Shown here one piece after another: positions 12,007 through 23,793 of a stretch of DNA of 63,625 bases. This stretch comes from Basidiobolus meristosporus CBS 931.73 (lineage: Eukaryota; Basidiobolomycota; Basidiobolomycetes; Basidiobolales; Basidiobolaceae). Numbering within the stretch: the first letter of the stretch is position 1; every line of letters starts with the position of its first letter. The notes under the pieces are model-generated. The model was not told the DNA's origin, did not search any database, and worked only from the letters and a program-made list of their open reading frames with translations. The stretch is taken from assembly GCA_002104905.1 (NCBI GenBank), contig MCFE01000517.1, forward strand, positions 1-63,625. Reading direction: 5' to 3'. The translations under genes were made by a program, and so were the position numbers.

Positions 12007-12625
12007 TGTAGTAGGGCCACAGTGACACCCACTGACAGATGTGCTCATTCCCATATTTTCTACTTCCCTATATCTCTACTACACTTATTTCAGTTTTATA
12101 CCACTTTACCTGATCAGTACTATCCCATAAGCTGGTTGACTATCACACCTGCTTACCTTATTGCATAAATTATCCCTCACTTAATGTAACATTACTTGCT
12201 GTAAGTGCTTTTATATTAGGCAAGTACCCATGCCAGTACCTGTGACACATGATCAACCCATGTCACCATTCCTACCATTTCCATACCATATATGGTATCC
12301 CTATGTTACACAGGTCCCAGAGTACTGATTTCTGATTGGTTGGATGTGCTATGCTTCTTAGAACCTTCCAGCACCTATTTATAATACTCCTAGCTCATTC
12401 TGATGTCATTAAGATTTCTATTGATCTCCAGAACCTTCTGAAACACCATGATTAGTGATCACTTAGCCTGTGAGAAAAGTATATAAGGGAGGCAATCCCT
12501 CAACAATAAATCATCATCCCTTTTATGGATATACCAACTTGTTGATTAGTGTGATCACTGCTACCTGCTGCTACCTGAACTTCCAACCCCAGACCACAGA
12601 ATACTCCCAGGAAACTGTGCTGACA
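12007..12625 (+). repeat. LTR-X copy 1, solo or truncated LTR
   Basis: A 619-bp non-coding repeat, starting TGTAGTAGGG, that recurs inverted at 40180-40802 at roughly 85-90% identity by eye. It has LTR-like signals: a TATA box in GTATATAAGGGAGG (about 12479) and an AATAAA about 25 bp further on. On the right it joins a Harbinger-type transposase fragment without an obvious target duplication, so this copy is probably truncated. The superfamily is unknown because no internal region is present. Confidence 0.65.
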
Positions 12626-12862
12626 ATGGACTCCCATATTCCAGAGTGCTCAGCAGTAGGTTCCACATCAGCAGCATTTTGGATACCTTCCCAGTCAGAA
12701 TTAACAGATCTTCCAATGGGCAAAGGCTTTTTTATTCTGACAAGTAAAGGCACACTACATGAAGCTTCAAGCACTGTCTGACATTGAGCATGACATCAGC
12801 TGGTTCAGTGGGCCATTTGCAGGAAGCAGGCATGATAAAGCACTCTGGGTAGTGAATCTGTT
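12626..12862 (+). pseudogene. Harbinger-like DDE transposase fragment
   Basis: On the plus strand this fragment is colinear with the minus-strand transposase of H1 (43800-44050). The readable block ALSDIEHDISWFSGPFAG followed by SRHDKALW contains the second catalytic Asp of the DDE_Tnp_4-type core, and the sequence upstream encodes the ILDTFP-like region with the first Asp. Only the middle of the gene remains, in more than one frame. It is bounded by LTR-X on the left and a Copia-2 LTR scrap on the right. Confidence 0.72.
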
Positions 12863-12954
12863 ACAATTTAATATGTGATTTGGATATACTGAGCTTGTCA
12901 AGAAATAGTGATAGTAGTTGAACTGTTGTTGTGAGAAGAAAAATCCTCCTGTTA
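12863..12954 (-). repeat. Copia-2 LTR fragment
   Basis: About 90 bp matching the end of the Copia-2 LTR (compare 23415-23505), for example GTGATTTGGATAT and AAGAAATAGTGATA. It is truncated on both sides. Confidence 0.7.
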
Positions 12955-13511
12955 TACTGCCATGTGGATCATCTGGGTACCTTTTCTAAGTGCTCTACAA
13001 AACTGGGTCTTGCTAAGCTCACTTGTTTCACACACACTGGAATTGAACAAGGTGAAATCCAGTCTGGCAGGTAAGAGCTCACAAGTCTGGGTGTTTTTTG
13101 GGATCTGGGTAGCATAGGAGCTTCAGATGGTTGATGGATTACAGTTAAATAGCCATATTTTCCTAAGTATAAGGTCAAACTTGAAGTTCCCTAAATTTAT
13201 TGGCCTTTAGCTTTTGTTCATAGTCATTCATCTTCATTCTTACTGGCTGAGTAGTATGGTTGATTCTGTGAGAGCTCCCATCAGCTGCTGAGACACAAGT
13301 AGATTTGGTGAGTCTTAAGTTAAATCAAGCTTTCAAGGCAACTTGCTCTGCAATGTACTCATGTGATGCTCATGAGTCAATCATAATCTTTGCGTGCACT
13401 CCATGGATTACTCCACTCACGTATAATGGCTTTCTTGGGTTTGAGGACATTTAGAATAAGTACTTGTCTGTTGTATGGAAGGTGAGTGCTGAGGCTTCTT
13501 CAGGTTGATCC
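12955..13511 (-). pseudogene. Gypsy-1 copy G1, protease-region fragment
   Basis: Minus-strand remnant of a Ty3/gypsy pol, homologous to 19690-20225 in copy G2. It covers the stretch between the protease and reverse transcriptase. The frame is broken. It continues at 18202-18295 on the other side of Copia-1 B: the 5 bp GATCC occurs at both edges, and the joined order matches G2. The left end abuts the Copia-2 LTR scrap. Confidence 0.75.
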
Positions 13512-13860
13512 TGTTGTAAGAGTCTTGGAGATACTGGAAGTGATTGGGAGAACAAGTAGATTATGTGGTTTTCACTTAATGATTTATTGAATGTAAAAGT
13601 GGTATTTATACTTTTACCTGGTCTTGGCATTACAAACACATAGAATAGGTTAAGGAAGGTCCCAAGAACATGTGTGCAAAGTTTGGGGCTGTTTGGACAA
13701 CTTTGAGAATTTTCATGTTCTGGGTATCTGGTATTTTGGTGAAAATATTCAAAGTAAATCCTGACAAGGAATTTGGTCAGTATTCTCTAGGATTTGAAGG
13801 TGATGATCTAAGTGACTAAGTTAGGTGAATATTTAGGTGGAAATACGAATTTTTACAACA
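13512..13860 (-). repeat. Copia-1 B 3' LTR
   Basis: 349 bp with TGTTGTAA...TTACAACA ends. It differs from its partner at 6 positions by eye, including an ACG/ACA difference (CpG transition) near 13650. Confidence 0.95.
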
Positions 13861-13871
13861 CTCCCACTCAG

Positions 13872-16800
13872 CTAAATGTTCATACTGACTAGTCCTAATT
13901 TTGTCCTAAGATATTCAAACTTGTCTCTAGCTAATGGTTTGGTAAATATGTCTGCAATCATTTCATCTGTAGAACAGTAAACTAAGCTAATTAAGTTATT
14001 CTCTATAGCTTCACGTATGAAATGATGTCTAATATCTATGTGCTTGGTTCTAGCATGAAAAGTTGGATTTCTACCTAGTTGTATACATCCTTGATTATCT
14101 TGAAATAAAGTAATAGGCGTTTTTTGACATATGCCTAAATCTGCAAAGAGCTTTCTTAACCACATTGCTTCTTTTGTAGCTTCACAGGCTGCCATATACT
14201 CTGCCTCTGTAGTAGAAAGTGCTACGGTTGGTTGCTTTCTTGAATTCCATGAAATGGCTCCTTTACAGTAAAGAAAGGTGTATCCTGTGGTGGATCTTCT
14301 GTCTTCTAAATTTTGTCCCCAATGAGCATCAGAGTATCCCACAAGATCCTGTTCTAAATCCTTATAAGTGTATCTTAAGCAGATATCAGCAGTTCCTTTT
14401 AGGTATCTAAAAATCCGCTTAACTGCTGCAATATGATCAGATCCATAATTCTGATTATGTTGGCTGACAACTCCCACTGAATATGAAATATCTGGACGTG
14501 TTCCAAGCATGACATACATCAGACTGCCAACCATAGATTGATAAGGAAAGTCAGTGCTTTCAGATGGCACCAAGCTCTCTTGATTTGGTTGAGTTTTGAC
14601 CAAGTTAAGGTTTGTCTCCATTGGGGTAGCTGCCGGTTTACAGTCTTCCATTTTGTACTTCTTTAGTATATCTTGAATATACTTGGATTGGCTTAGGGTA
14701 ATAGTCTGGGTACTTCTGTCAATGGAGAACTTAATCCCTAAGTAGTAACTAAGTTCTCCTAGATCGGACATCTTGAACTCCTTAGATAGGCTGGATTTAG
14801 TCTCTTCCAATGTTTCTAGGTTATTGGCAGCTATAATAAGATCATCCACATATAGAGCTAATAGAACTGGATTTGCTCTATCTGGCTTATAGTATATACT
14901 ATAGTCAGCATTACTCCTTTTGAAACTCAAAGATTCCAAATATGAATCTATCTTGTAATTCCAGGCTCTTAGTGATTGTTTGAGACCATATAGTTACTTT
15001 TTAAGCTTGCAGACCAAATGGGGGTTATCTTGGTCAACAAACCCATCAGGCTGGTCCATATACACGTCCTCATCAAGTTCTCCATTCAAAAATGCAGTTT
15101 TTACATCCATTTGATGAATAAAAAACTTATGTTTGGCTGCAATAGCCAATATTAATCTGATGGAATTAAACTTGGCTACCAGTGCAAAGGTCTCAGTATA
15201 GTCAAGTCCTTTTGTTTGAGAGTATCCTTTGGCTACAAGTCTTGCTTTGTATCTTTCAATTGTACCATCAGCCTTGTATTTTGTCTTGAAGACCCATCTG
15301 CATCCAATTGATTTTTGGTTGATTGGTAATTTGACTAAGTCCCAAGTTTGATTTTCCATCAGGGCCTGATATTCCTCAGTCATTGCAGATCTCCAAAACT
15401 TTGTCTGAGGGCTATTTAGGGCCTCTTTTACAGTTTGGGGTTCATCAATATGGACTGAATAGGCATAGGCAAAGTTTGTACCCTCATTAATATAGTAATT
15501 TGGGCTATTTCTTGTCCGATTTGACCTCCGGGCATTTGATACTGGAATGATCACTTCTGGGATATTCCTGGGCACTGATTCTGGCTGAACCACAGTTGTA
15601 GAGTTCTCTGGAGTGAAAAAATTTTCATTGTTTTGCTCTGATTCAATCCTGACAATTGGTGGACTTGAGATCAAATTTTTGTCATCATCTGATGTCATTT
15701 TTTGTGAAAATTTTGAATTTTCATCAAACAACACATCCTTGGACTTGATATGCTTCTTTGCTTCAGTATTGTAGAGTCTGTATGCCTTACTCTCATTGCA
15801 GTAGCCCAAAAATATGCATTTTACACTTTTTGGCTCAAATTTTGACTGATTTCCGGCCAGTTTTTTGCCATATGCTGTGCACCCAAATATTCTTAGATGT
15901 TCTGCACTTGGTCTGTATCCATACCATGCTTCAAATGGAGTAGAATCACAAAGTATTCTGTTATAACTCCTATTTTTAAGGTATACAGCAGTGGCAACTG
16001 ATTCCGCCCAAAAATCATAGGATAATTTTTGATCATGAATCATAGATCTTGCCATATCAATTATTGATCTGTTAGCTTGTTCTGCTACTCCATTTTGCTG
16101 TGGGGAGTATGGTACAGTAGACTCTTGCTTTATCCCATGAATTTTGCAGAAGTGGATGAAGAGTTTTGAGGTATATTCTCCACCATTGTCAGAGCGTATT
16201 TTCTTGATTTTTTCACCAGTTTCTCTCTCCACAATGGCTTTAAACTCCCTGAACTTAGACAGAGCTTCTTCCTTTCTCTCCATGAAGTAGACCCATGTGT
16301 ATCTTGTATAATCATCAATAAAAGTGATTAAATACTTCATCCCGCCCAAGGATAAATTTTGCATAGGTCCACACAGATCTGAGTGAATTAGATCTAATTT
16401 TTTCTTAGTTTTGATTAACCCAGAGCTCTTGAACGGTTGTCTGGCTTGTTTCCCATATATACAGGCTTCACAGTGCTCCAAATTAGCTGGGGGAGCAATT
16501 TTCACTCCAGAAATTAGCTGATCTTTGATCATTTTACGCAAATAATCAAAATTGATGTGGCCAAATCTCCTGTGCCAAAGCATTGGTGTTACTTCATTTA
16601 AGTTACTTATATTGGCTTCCAGATATGATGGAATGTAAGTCAACTTGTATAGATTCTGATCTCTGATGCCCAAAGCAATATGAGCACCATTTTGATCAGT
16701 GATCCTGCATCCAGAATTGTCAAAACTGAAACTGAGTCCTTCTGCAGTGGCCCTGCTTACAGAGAGTACGTTCTTGGCTATTTCTGGTACATAGAGTACT

Positions 16801-17843
16801 TCTTTAAAGGTCGGTGTATGGCTTCCTTCACTGCTTCTAAGGTTTACTTGGATAGTTCCTTCTCCCACTGCATCAAGTGTTCTATTGTCACCCATGAAAA
16901 CCTTCTTAATTGGAATTTCTTGATATTGGGTAAAAAGTTCTTTTTGGTGTGTAAAGTGTTGAGAAGCTCCGGAGTCAATATACCACGTCTGAGAATCCTT
17001 GTTTGTGGTCATATTTAGTGCAGATATGAATAGTCTATCTTCAGTTGTTGCGGCATTTCCATATTCAGGCTTCTTTTGCTGATAATCTCTCTTTTTGAAA
17101 CACCGGTCTGATGTGTGTCCTCTCCTTTTGCAGTAGTTGCAAAATAGGTTGTTGTTGCCTTTGTAGGGTCTTGGGTACCTCCATTGTTGGTTATCATTGC
17201 TTATTAAAGCATTTTCTTCTTCCTTCTTATTGGCGCTTGATTTTCTTAATTCTTCATCCAGGAGCCTTCCATATACTTAATTTAAGGTCAAATATTCAGT
17301 TCTGGACTCTAGGGCTGATACAAGGCCCTGAAACTCGTCTGTCAGGCTATTCAGGATGGTAACTATCACATCCTCATCAGTAGTTGGTACGCCCACAGAT
17401 TCCATCTCATCTACCAGCAGGGTATTTCTGTTAATTAGATTTTTCATTTCTTCTCCTGGCAGCATCTTTGTAGTAAAGAATTTTCTTCTCAGATACATTT
17501 TCTTGGCAGCTGAACATGACTGGTAGGTGTCTTCTAATGCCTTCCAGGCATTCTTTGCCGTTTTTGCTCTTGAGCATTGAATTAGCAATTTGTCCTTGAC
17601 ATTAAGGCAAATGCAGTTAAAGGCGCTTTGTTCTTTCTTCTGGTACTTTAAGGCTTCCTCTCCCACGTTTTTAGGAGGGCATTCTTCTCCCATGACAATA
17701 TCCCAAAGGCCTCTTTCTTGCAGCAGCATCTTCATCTTCACCTTCCACACTTGGTAGTTAGAGCCATCCAACTTTTCAGCAGAGGGAAAAATTCCAGTAA
17801 TAGCAGTAGTAGACATTGCAGAGAGTGACAGCTTGGGGCTCAT
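13872..17843 (-). pseudogene. Copia-1 B gag-pol, one frame with two stop codons
   Basis: Gag-Pol polyprotein of about 1323 codons, a usual length for Ty1/copia. I chose the ATG at 17843, inside the primer-binding site, because the family-wide conserved N-terminus (MSPKLSLSAMS) begins there; a second ATG follows nine codons later. Domain landmarks: CCHC knuckle CNYCKRRGHTSDRC at about 235-248; protease DSGA at 290; integrase His/Cys pairs at about 424, 429, 458 and 461, and acidic residues at about 489, 552 and 588; reverse transcriptase YVDD at 998-1001; RNase H Asp near 1172 and TTEAEYMA. All catalytic residues I can check are present. The frame is interrupted only by TAA at 17277-17279 (Tyr in other copies) and TAA at 14994-14996 (Ser in copy A). 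Confidence 0.95.
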
Positions 17844-17847
17844 AACC
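17836..17847 (-). other. Copia-1 B primer-binding site (half initiator tRNA-Met)
   Basis: GGTTATGAGCCC directly follows the 5' LTR. It is complementary to GGGCTCATAACC, the anticodon stem-loop of a eukaryotic initiator tRNA-Met, rather than to a tRNA 3' end. This is the priming mode known for Drosophila copia and Ty5, where a cleaved 5' half of the tRNA serves as primer. The gag start codon lies inside the site. Confidence 0.8.
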
Positions 17848-18196
17848 TGTTGTAAGAGTCTTGGAGATACTGGAAGTGATTGGGAGAACAAGTAGATTAT
17901 GTGGTTTTCACTTAATGATTTATTGAATGTAAAAGTGGTATTTATACTTTTACCTGGTCTTGGCATTACAAACACGTAGAATAGGTTAAGGAAGGTCCCA
18001 AGAACATGTGTGCAAAGTTTGGGGCTGTTTGGACAACTTTGAGAATTTTCATGTTCTGGGTACCTGGTATTTTGGTGAAAATATTCTAAGTAAATCCCAA
18101 CAAGGAATTTGGTCAGTATTCTCTAGGATTTGAAGGTGAAGATCTAAGTGACTAAGTTAGGTGAATATTTAGGTGGAAATACGAATTTTTACAACA
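17848..18196 (-). repeat. Copia-1 B 5' LTR
   Basis: 349 bp. A TATA-like GTATAAATACC (minus strand, near 17940) precedes the presumed transcription start. Confidence 0.95.
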
Positions 18197-18201
18197 GATC
18201 C

Positions 18202-18295
18202 TCCATGTTACTACACTCAGGGGCTTCAATATGTCTAAAGGTTACTGTTGACTGGTGTCCTTTTGTTCTTTGAGTGTAGTACTTTGCAACAGGCC
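18202..18295 (-). pseudogene. Gypsy-1 G1, second piece
   Basis: Continuation of the fragment at 12955-13511 beyond Copia-1 B. It is homologous to about 20230-20330 of G2 (end of gag, including the region before the protease). It ends where G2 sequence from beyond the RNase H begins. Confidence 0.65.
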
Positions 18296-21154
18296 TTCCA
18301 TGAACATTTTGATAGGGTGTTTATCCTATACCACAAACTTGCTGACCTCATTCCAGAGTATCTTCTTGATCTCTTCCAAAACCTCATTAGCAATGGCTTG
18401 GTCCTCTAAGTACTTTGGTAATAGCTAGGCCAATCATATTCACACACCAAGTTGAGTTGCGCAACTTGTTTTAGTCTTGATAAGGCATCAGCAACTTTGT
18501 TGCTTACCCCAGGGCAATAGAGAATCTCCAAGTCAAGTTTCTGAATGTATTCATGCCATTGTATCATTCTCCTTGACAGCACCTTCTGAGTAAATATGTA
18601 CTTAAGTGAGGTGTGATCAGTCTTCACAGTGCACATGACTCCTTTGATACTGCATCTTCAGGTCTTCAAGCAGTACATTATTGCAAGCATCTCCTTTGCA
18701 TGCACTGGATAGTTGTGTTCTGCTGAGCTCAGCTTCTTGGATTAAAACTGGGCAGTCCTTCCCTTCTTATTCTTTGCTCAGTTCTGCACAAATTGCATAA
18801 TCTGAAGCATCTAGGTGCAGTGTAATCCCTTTTCTCAAGTCAGGCTTTCTTAAGCTTGGCTGCTTGGCAAGTTCATTCATGAGCATCTGAAAGCCAGTCT
18901 CACAGGCTATGTCCCACTAAAAGGTCACATGTGTTCCTGGTATCTAACATGCTCCTTCAAAAACTTACCCTTTGCTAGCTTGCCATATATCTTGCACTCT
19001 CTTAGCTTCTTTAAGACCTTTTCAATGTGCACTAGGTGGACCTCTTCTGTCTTGCTGTATATCAATATGCTGTCTAGGTAGATTACCACAAACCTGTCAA
19101 GGTACTCCTGGAAGACAGTTTGCATCAAGGTCATGAATGTTGAAGGGGCATTGGTGAGGCCAAAACTCATGAACAAGTACTTGTAGTGTCCATATCTGGT
19201 TCTGAATGCTGTCTAAGGGATGTCTTCATGTTTCACCTGAATCTGGTTTTATGCTGACATAGGCCAATCTTGCTGAATATGGTGGCTACATTGAGTTGGT
19301 CCAGATGCTCAACAACCGGAGGTATAGGGTACTTATTCTTCTTTGTAACTGAGTTGGGGGCTCTGTATTGAGTGCACATCCCAAGTGATCCATACTTATT
19401 TGTCACAAAAAGCACTGATGAGCCCCAATGTGACTTGCTGGGTCTGATATATCCTTGCTTCCATAGCTGATCTATTTGTCTCTTCATTTCTTTTAGCTCC
19501 AATGGACTCATTCTGTAAGGTATCTTAGTCACTGGAGGGTTATCTCCTGTGTCAATGGCATGATCCACATCTCTACTGGTGGTAGGCTTACAATGGCATC
19601 TGGAAACCTGTCAGTGCATTCCTTCAAAAGAGTCTGGACCTTCTGGGGTGCCTGAGTAGAAAACTCTTCCTGTAATATCATCATGAGGGACATCTGGGTA
19701 CCTTTTCTTAGTGCTCTACATAACTGAGGCTTGCTAAGTTCACTTGTTTCCCACACATTGGAATGGACCAAGTTGAAATCCAGTCTGGCTGGTAGAAGTT
19801 CTTAAGTCTAGTTGTCCTGTTGGATCTGGATGACATGGGTTCTCCAGTTGATTGTTAGCTTATGATGGAATTGCTATGTTTTCCCCAGTTAAAGTCAAAC
19901 CTGCAGTTCCCAGACACATGGGCCTTTAGGCCTTCTTCCTAGTCATTGATCCTCATTCTTACTGGCTGGATAGTATTGTAGATTATGTGCGAGCTCCCAT
20001 CAGCTGTTGAAACTAAAGTTGATTTGGTAGGCTCCAAGTCAATTTCAGCTTTCAAGGCAACTTGCTTGGACATGTACTCATGTGATGCTCCTGAGTCAGA
20101 CATGATCTTGGCAGGTACTCTGTTGATTGCTCCATTCAAATATAATAGCTTCCCTGAGCTTGAGGTCACTTGGGATGAGTATTCTTCTGTTGTATGGAAA
20201 GTAAGCTCCAAGTCTTCTTTAGGTTCATGTTTTATGTTGCTATACTTGAGGGTTGTGATGTGGATGAAGGTTTTTGTTGACTGATATCAGATTCTTCTCT
20301 TAGTGCAATACTTTACAATTTGGCCTTGCTGCTGGCAATTAAAGCATAGTCCTTTCTTCTTACATTCTTCTGAGGTAGGATTCTTCTGCATAGCATCTAT
20401 TTACATTGGCACTGCTACTGATGGTCTTCTTTCATGGTGATTATAGCCTTGGTGGTTAGTCTTTGTGGGCTTCCTAACACCAAACATAGCTGAGTATTAG
20501 TAAATGGCAATCTTCATGTCTTCCTATATAATCTGAGGTCTTTGATAACTAAACTCCTGGCAGGTTCTTTGTTTCTGCCCATCAATAAAGTATTCAACTT
20601 GATCCAGGGGGTCTATTCTTTCAATTTTTTCATGAAGACATTGATTCAAATAGATGTATTCCTAATTCATTTCTTTCTGTGGGAGTGTCTGCAGCTTCCT
20701 TCTAAGTAGTGTCTGCTGGTGGGTGATGAAGCTTAATAGAGATGTATTGAAAGTGAAATGGAGAATTAGATGATTTAAATGATTTTCACTTGTTGATATA
20801 TTCAGTTGCAACATAATAATTATACTTATTGCAAAGCTACATACATTTAACTATATGCTCACTATTAGGGAGGTCTCAGGAGCACATGTGCAAAGTTTCA
20901 GCTCATTTGGACAAGTCTCAGATTTTCCTAAAACTGTGCACCTATTAATCTTCACACTCAAGTTGATCTTGAACGGGTTTTGCTGGTTCTGGGCCTTGGT
21001 AGTCATTTGTTGTTGCTGCTGGTTGAGGATCTGGAGTAACTGTTGCTGTTGTGCCAGGATTTGCTGCATAGAGTTCTTACACCTTGATTTTCTGACATCT
21101 TGAGGGAGGCTTCTTCTTTCTTTGGAGGGAGGTGTCTGGTTATGGCTGCTACCA
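18296..21154 (-). pseudogene. Gypsy-1 copy G2 gag-pol, disrupted, integrase missing
   Basis: Minus-strand Ty3/gypsy gag-pol. Order from 21100 downwards: Gln-rich Gag segment (QQILAQQQQLLQILNQQQQQ, about 21010-21069); a degenerate zinc knuckle CFNCQQQGQIVKYC near 20330 whose His is replaced; protease DSGAS near 20100; reverse transcriptase N-terminal part (YRMSPLELKEMKRQID, about 19500); LTNAPSTF and the active-site region, here YLDS instead of the usual YxDD, near 19080; and RNase H TDHTSLKYIF with NKVADALSRL near 18500-18620. The frame is broken at several points. The element stops just after the RNase H, where it joins G1, so integrase and the 3' LTR are absent. The YLDS change would inactivate the enzyme. 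Confidence 0.87.
21144..21154 (-). other. Gypsy-1 primer-binding site
   Basis: On the minus strand TGGTAGCAGCC follows the 5' LTR within a few bases. It fits the complement of an initiator tRNA-Met 3' end (CTGCTACCA), the usual gypsy priming mode, in contrast to the half-tRNA mode of the two copia families here. Confidence 0.65.
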
Positions 21155-21590
21155 ATTTACAAGTCTTGACACTAGAGTTGTAGAGGAATATGGAGTTTAG
21201 CAGTATTGTATTTACAAAAACTTGAACTGATCTTTAATGAGGTTCCAGCAGCTCTTTATATAAATTCAGCCAGGTCAGTTGCTGGCTAATTGTATCATAA
21301 CGTAGGATGTGGCTGATGACTCATGTGATTGCATCATCATTGCCCTTGAATCCAAATCAATATACTTATTTCTCTCTGATAAGGATCTGCTGATTCATCA
21401 GCTGACTAGTACTACTGATTTGATAGATAATACTGATATACTGGTAGACTAAGCATAAAGCTAATTAATTTCAACAAAAACAGATCTAAGTTGATCATTC
21501 AAGCGGTATATCATAGCAATCTTAAACTAATCAACCTAACTAAAAATTGATCCAACTTAGTGATTCAAGTGTCAGATCATAAAAACAGCA
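21155..21590 (-). repeat. Gypsy-1 G2 5' LTR
   Basis: Homologous to the LTR at 33174-33541. Recognisable shared blocks include GATAAGGATCTGCTGATTCA and GGTTCCAGCAGCTC. The outer end (U3 start) appears twice in imperfect form (near 21518 and 21582), suggesting a small duplication, so the exact boundary is uncertain. Confidence 0.75.
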
Positions 21591-22719
21591 TTTGGAGCAA
21601 GGCATACAGACTTTGAAATATCAAAGCAAAGCTGTGTATCAAGCTTGGGGATGGGCTCTATGATGCAAAGTCTAAATGCTCACAAAAGAGGCTTTCAAAT
21701 ATGCACAAAAAACCATGCACTGGTGCACCAACAGTCGGGATTGAATCAGGGCAGAACAATGAGCATTTTCTGCTCAAGAGGACTTTGCAGCCAGGGTCTA
21801 ACCTAGATACAAGTTCAGAAACATCCCAAAAGGGATCACTCCAGTATCCTAAGGCAAGAGATCCAACTGGATTAGTAGTAGCTAAAGTCACTATGTTGTT
21901 GAAAGAGCAAACATAGCATATACTTGTTCAGTCAATATCAATGGGCTCCAGACTGTGAGAGAGGTCCTTGATAGATTTCAGACAAAGTTTTGGAGATCTG
22001 TTACCAAAGAAGAGTTTCAGGCTCCAATGGAAAGTCAAACTTGAAACTTGATCAAATTATCAATTAGCAAAAATCAATTGGATACACATGAGTCTTGAAG
22101 ACAAAAAATAAGGCTGAAAAACAATTAAAATATACATAGCAAGACTTCTGACTAAAGAAAACTTTCAAACAAAAGGACTAGACTACCCTAAAGCCTTTTC
22201 ATCAATAGCCTGATTTAATTTTATTGGATACAATTTGCTATTGCAACTAAATATAATTTTTTTATCTATCAAATGGATTCAAAACTCCATTTTCAATTGG
22301 GAAGCCTAATGACAATGGGATGCTGCAGTATTCTAATGGTTTGCTGACCAAGAGAGCCTCCATTTGGTCTGTAAGACAAAAAAGTCTTTATATAATCCCA
22401 GGTAAACATCAAGAGCCATGAGTTCCAAGAAAGATACTTATTTGATTTCTTTCAGTTTCCATAGTGCTGCTGATGACTATAGTATGGACCAATGGACAGA
22501 TAGAACAAATCCAGTTCTATTGATTCTGTTTATGGACAATCTGATTGTAGCCCCCAACAATCAAGTAACATTGGAGGAAATTAGATCCATCTTATCAAAG
22601 GATTTTTCACCAAGATTTGTATATAATATTCCAAGTGACAAATTTAGGTGAATATTTATGTAGAATTACAAATCTTACATCAATAAGGGAGCCTAGAATC
22701 CAGGAATGAATTGGGTAAG
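21591..22719 (+). pseudogene. Ancient Copia-1-like pol remnant
   Basis: Heavily decayed plus-strand sequence that still lines up with Copia-1: the linker and start of reverse transcriptase (21940-22200, with GACAAAGTTTTGGAGATCTG), the substrate-loop region around 22270-22400, and the LFMDNLIVAPNN stretch at 22520 that corresponds to LYVDDLIIAANN. A scrap of LTR end (GGTGAATATTTATGTAG) lies at 22649. Many stops and indels are present. It is clearly older than copies A and B. Confidence 0.75.
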
Positions 22720-23412
22720 TACTATATGAGAAATTATTTTGCTTATCCCATTATTAGGTTGGCACAAAGTTAAAATCCCATGACTACAAGGAATTGGTCC
22801 CATCAGGACACCATGCAAAGACTGCTAAAAGATGATTGAACCCCATACTCTACTAAAACTTGGTCAAAATTCTGCAACATGACAATGCATAGGTGACTTT
22901 TGATAAATCCTTGGCCAGTTCTGTCACTTTCTGATCCTGGACACCCAATCACCTCCTACTTTTGTGTACATTGATTGGCTATTGCCTCTTTTTCACACTT
23001 CTTGCTGTCCAACTCAATCAATTCTCCTACTTGTCATACATGCATCTTGACTTATTTCTGCTGAAGCTTTAGTTGTTCCTTGATTGGCAAGAGTATTTGT
23101 CTATACAAGTCCCTAAAACCAGTACAAACAATAAGCCCAACCCCACACTCAACAAGAAACTACATTAAATCCACAATTTGGTAAATATTTCTGTTGTAAT
23201 ACCCTTTTTCCATGAGTTTGGCAGGAACCCTGCAGCTTTGTGCCACTGCTCATTCACTAGTTCCTATAGATCTGGGTTTCTAGCCAGCACAGCAAGGTCT
23301 GGTACCACATATGCCAGTTTGGGCAATTAATCCTTGCAATATCTAAGTGCATATCTTGGGGACTGCTCTTGAAAGAAGTGCTGCAACCTCTTGGTGTGCC
23401 TATTGATATTCC
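22720..23412 (-). pseudogene. K6 terminus and 3' end of gene 1
   Basis: Starts with a K terminus (TATATGAGAAATTATTTTGC, inward), then the gene-1-side subterminal region, then the last part of gene 1 on the minus strand (about 23165-23412, colinear with 48600-48850). Copia-2 A is inserted at 23413. The K6 sequence continues at 28099. Confidence 0.65.
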
Positions 23413-23781
23413 TGTTGCAATTTAAGAAGTGATTTGGATATAAGGAACTTATCAAGAAATAGTGATAATAGTTGAACTGTTGTTTATTCATAAAGAAGTT
23501 CAGTATTTATATCTTTGTAGAAGTAATACAGCTGCAACACTAAGTAGGGAGGGTTTCTCAATATTCAGGAGCATTCTGTAACAGTTTCAGGGTTAGTACA
23601 TAATGTTTGGTAATAGTGCTAATTTGATCCTGACTATAGGGGAATAATCATAGGAGCATATATCTGGAGAAAGTGGCGAAGTTAAGGCAGTAAATGAGTC
23701 CTACAGTGACTAAGACTAGCCTAGAATTGTTAAGTAAATTTTTAGCTGCTGAATGATACCAAATAGTCCAATATTTCAACA
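23413..23781 (-). repeat. Copia-2 A 3' LTR
   Basis: 369 bp, TGTTGCAATTTAAG on the outer (left) side and TATTTCAACA on the inner side, preceded on the minus strand by GAGGGGGAG. Confidence 0.94.
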
Positions 23782-23793
23782 CTCCCCCTCAAC

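Larger units (their letters stand above)
13512..18196 (-). mobile_element. Copia-1 copy B, nearly intact LTR retrotransposon
   Basis: 4685-bp element on the minus strand with the 5-bp duplication GATCC (13507-13511, 18197-18201). Each LTR is 349 bp. Between the LTRs are a primer-binding site (17836-17847), one gag-pol frame (17843-13872) and a purine tract GTGGGAG immediately before the 3' LTR. I count 6 differences between the two LTRs, about 98.3% identity, so the insertion is fairly young. It is inserted in Gypsy-1 G1. It is the best reference copy for the Copia-1 family in this window. Confidence 0.96.

Noticed and set aside
11510-12025. 171-codon plus-strand frame
   Set aside because: It runs across a foldback fragment, a K transposase remnant on the other strand and the start of LTR-X, so it is a chance composite frame.
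11990-12630. LTR-X copies at 12007 and 40180 considered as the two LTRs of one element
   Set aside because: They are in opposite orientation, 28 kb apart, and flanked by unrelated sequences.
12571-12774. Minus-strand frame similar to the one at 43817-44089
   Set aside because: The similarity simply reflects two copies of the same transposase read on the wrong strand.
20851-21069. Gln-rich frame considered as a possible prion-like or regulatory protein
   Set aside because: Its position directly after a gypsy LTR and primer-binding site identifies it as the Gag part of Gypsy-1.
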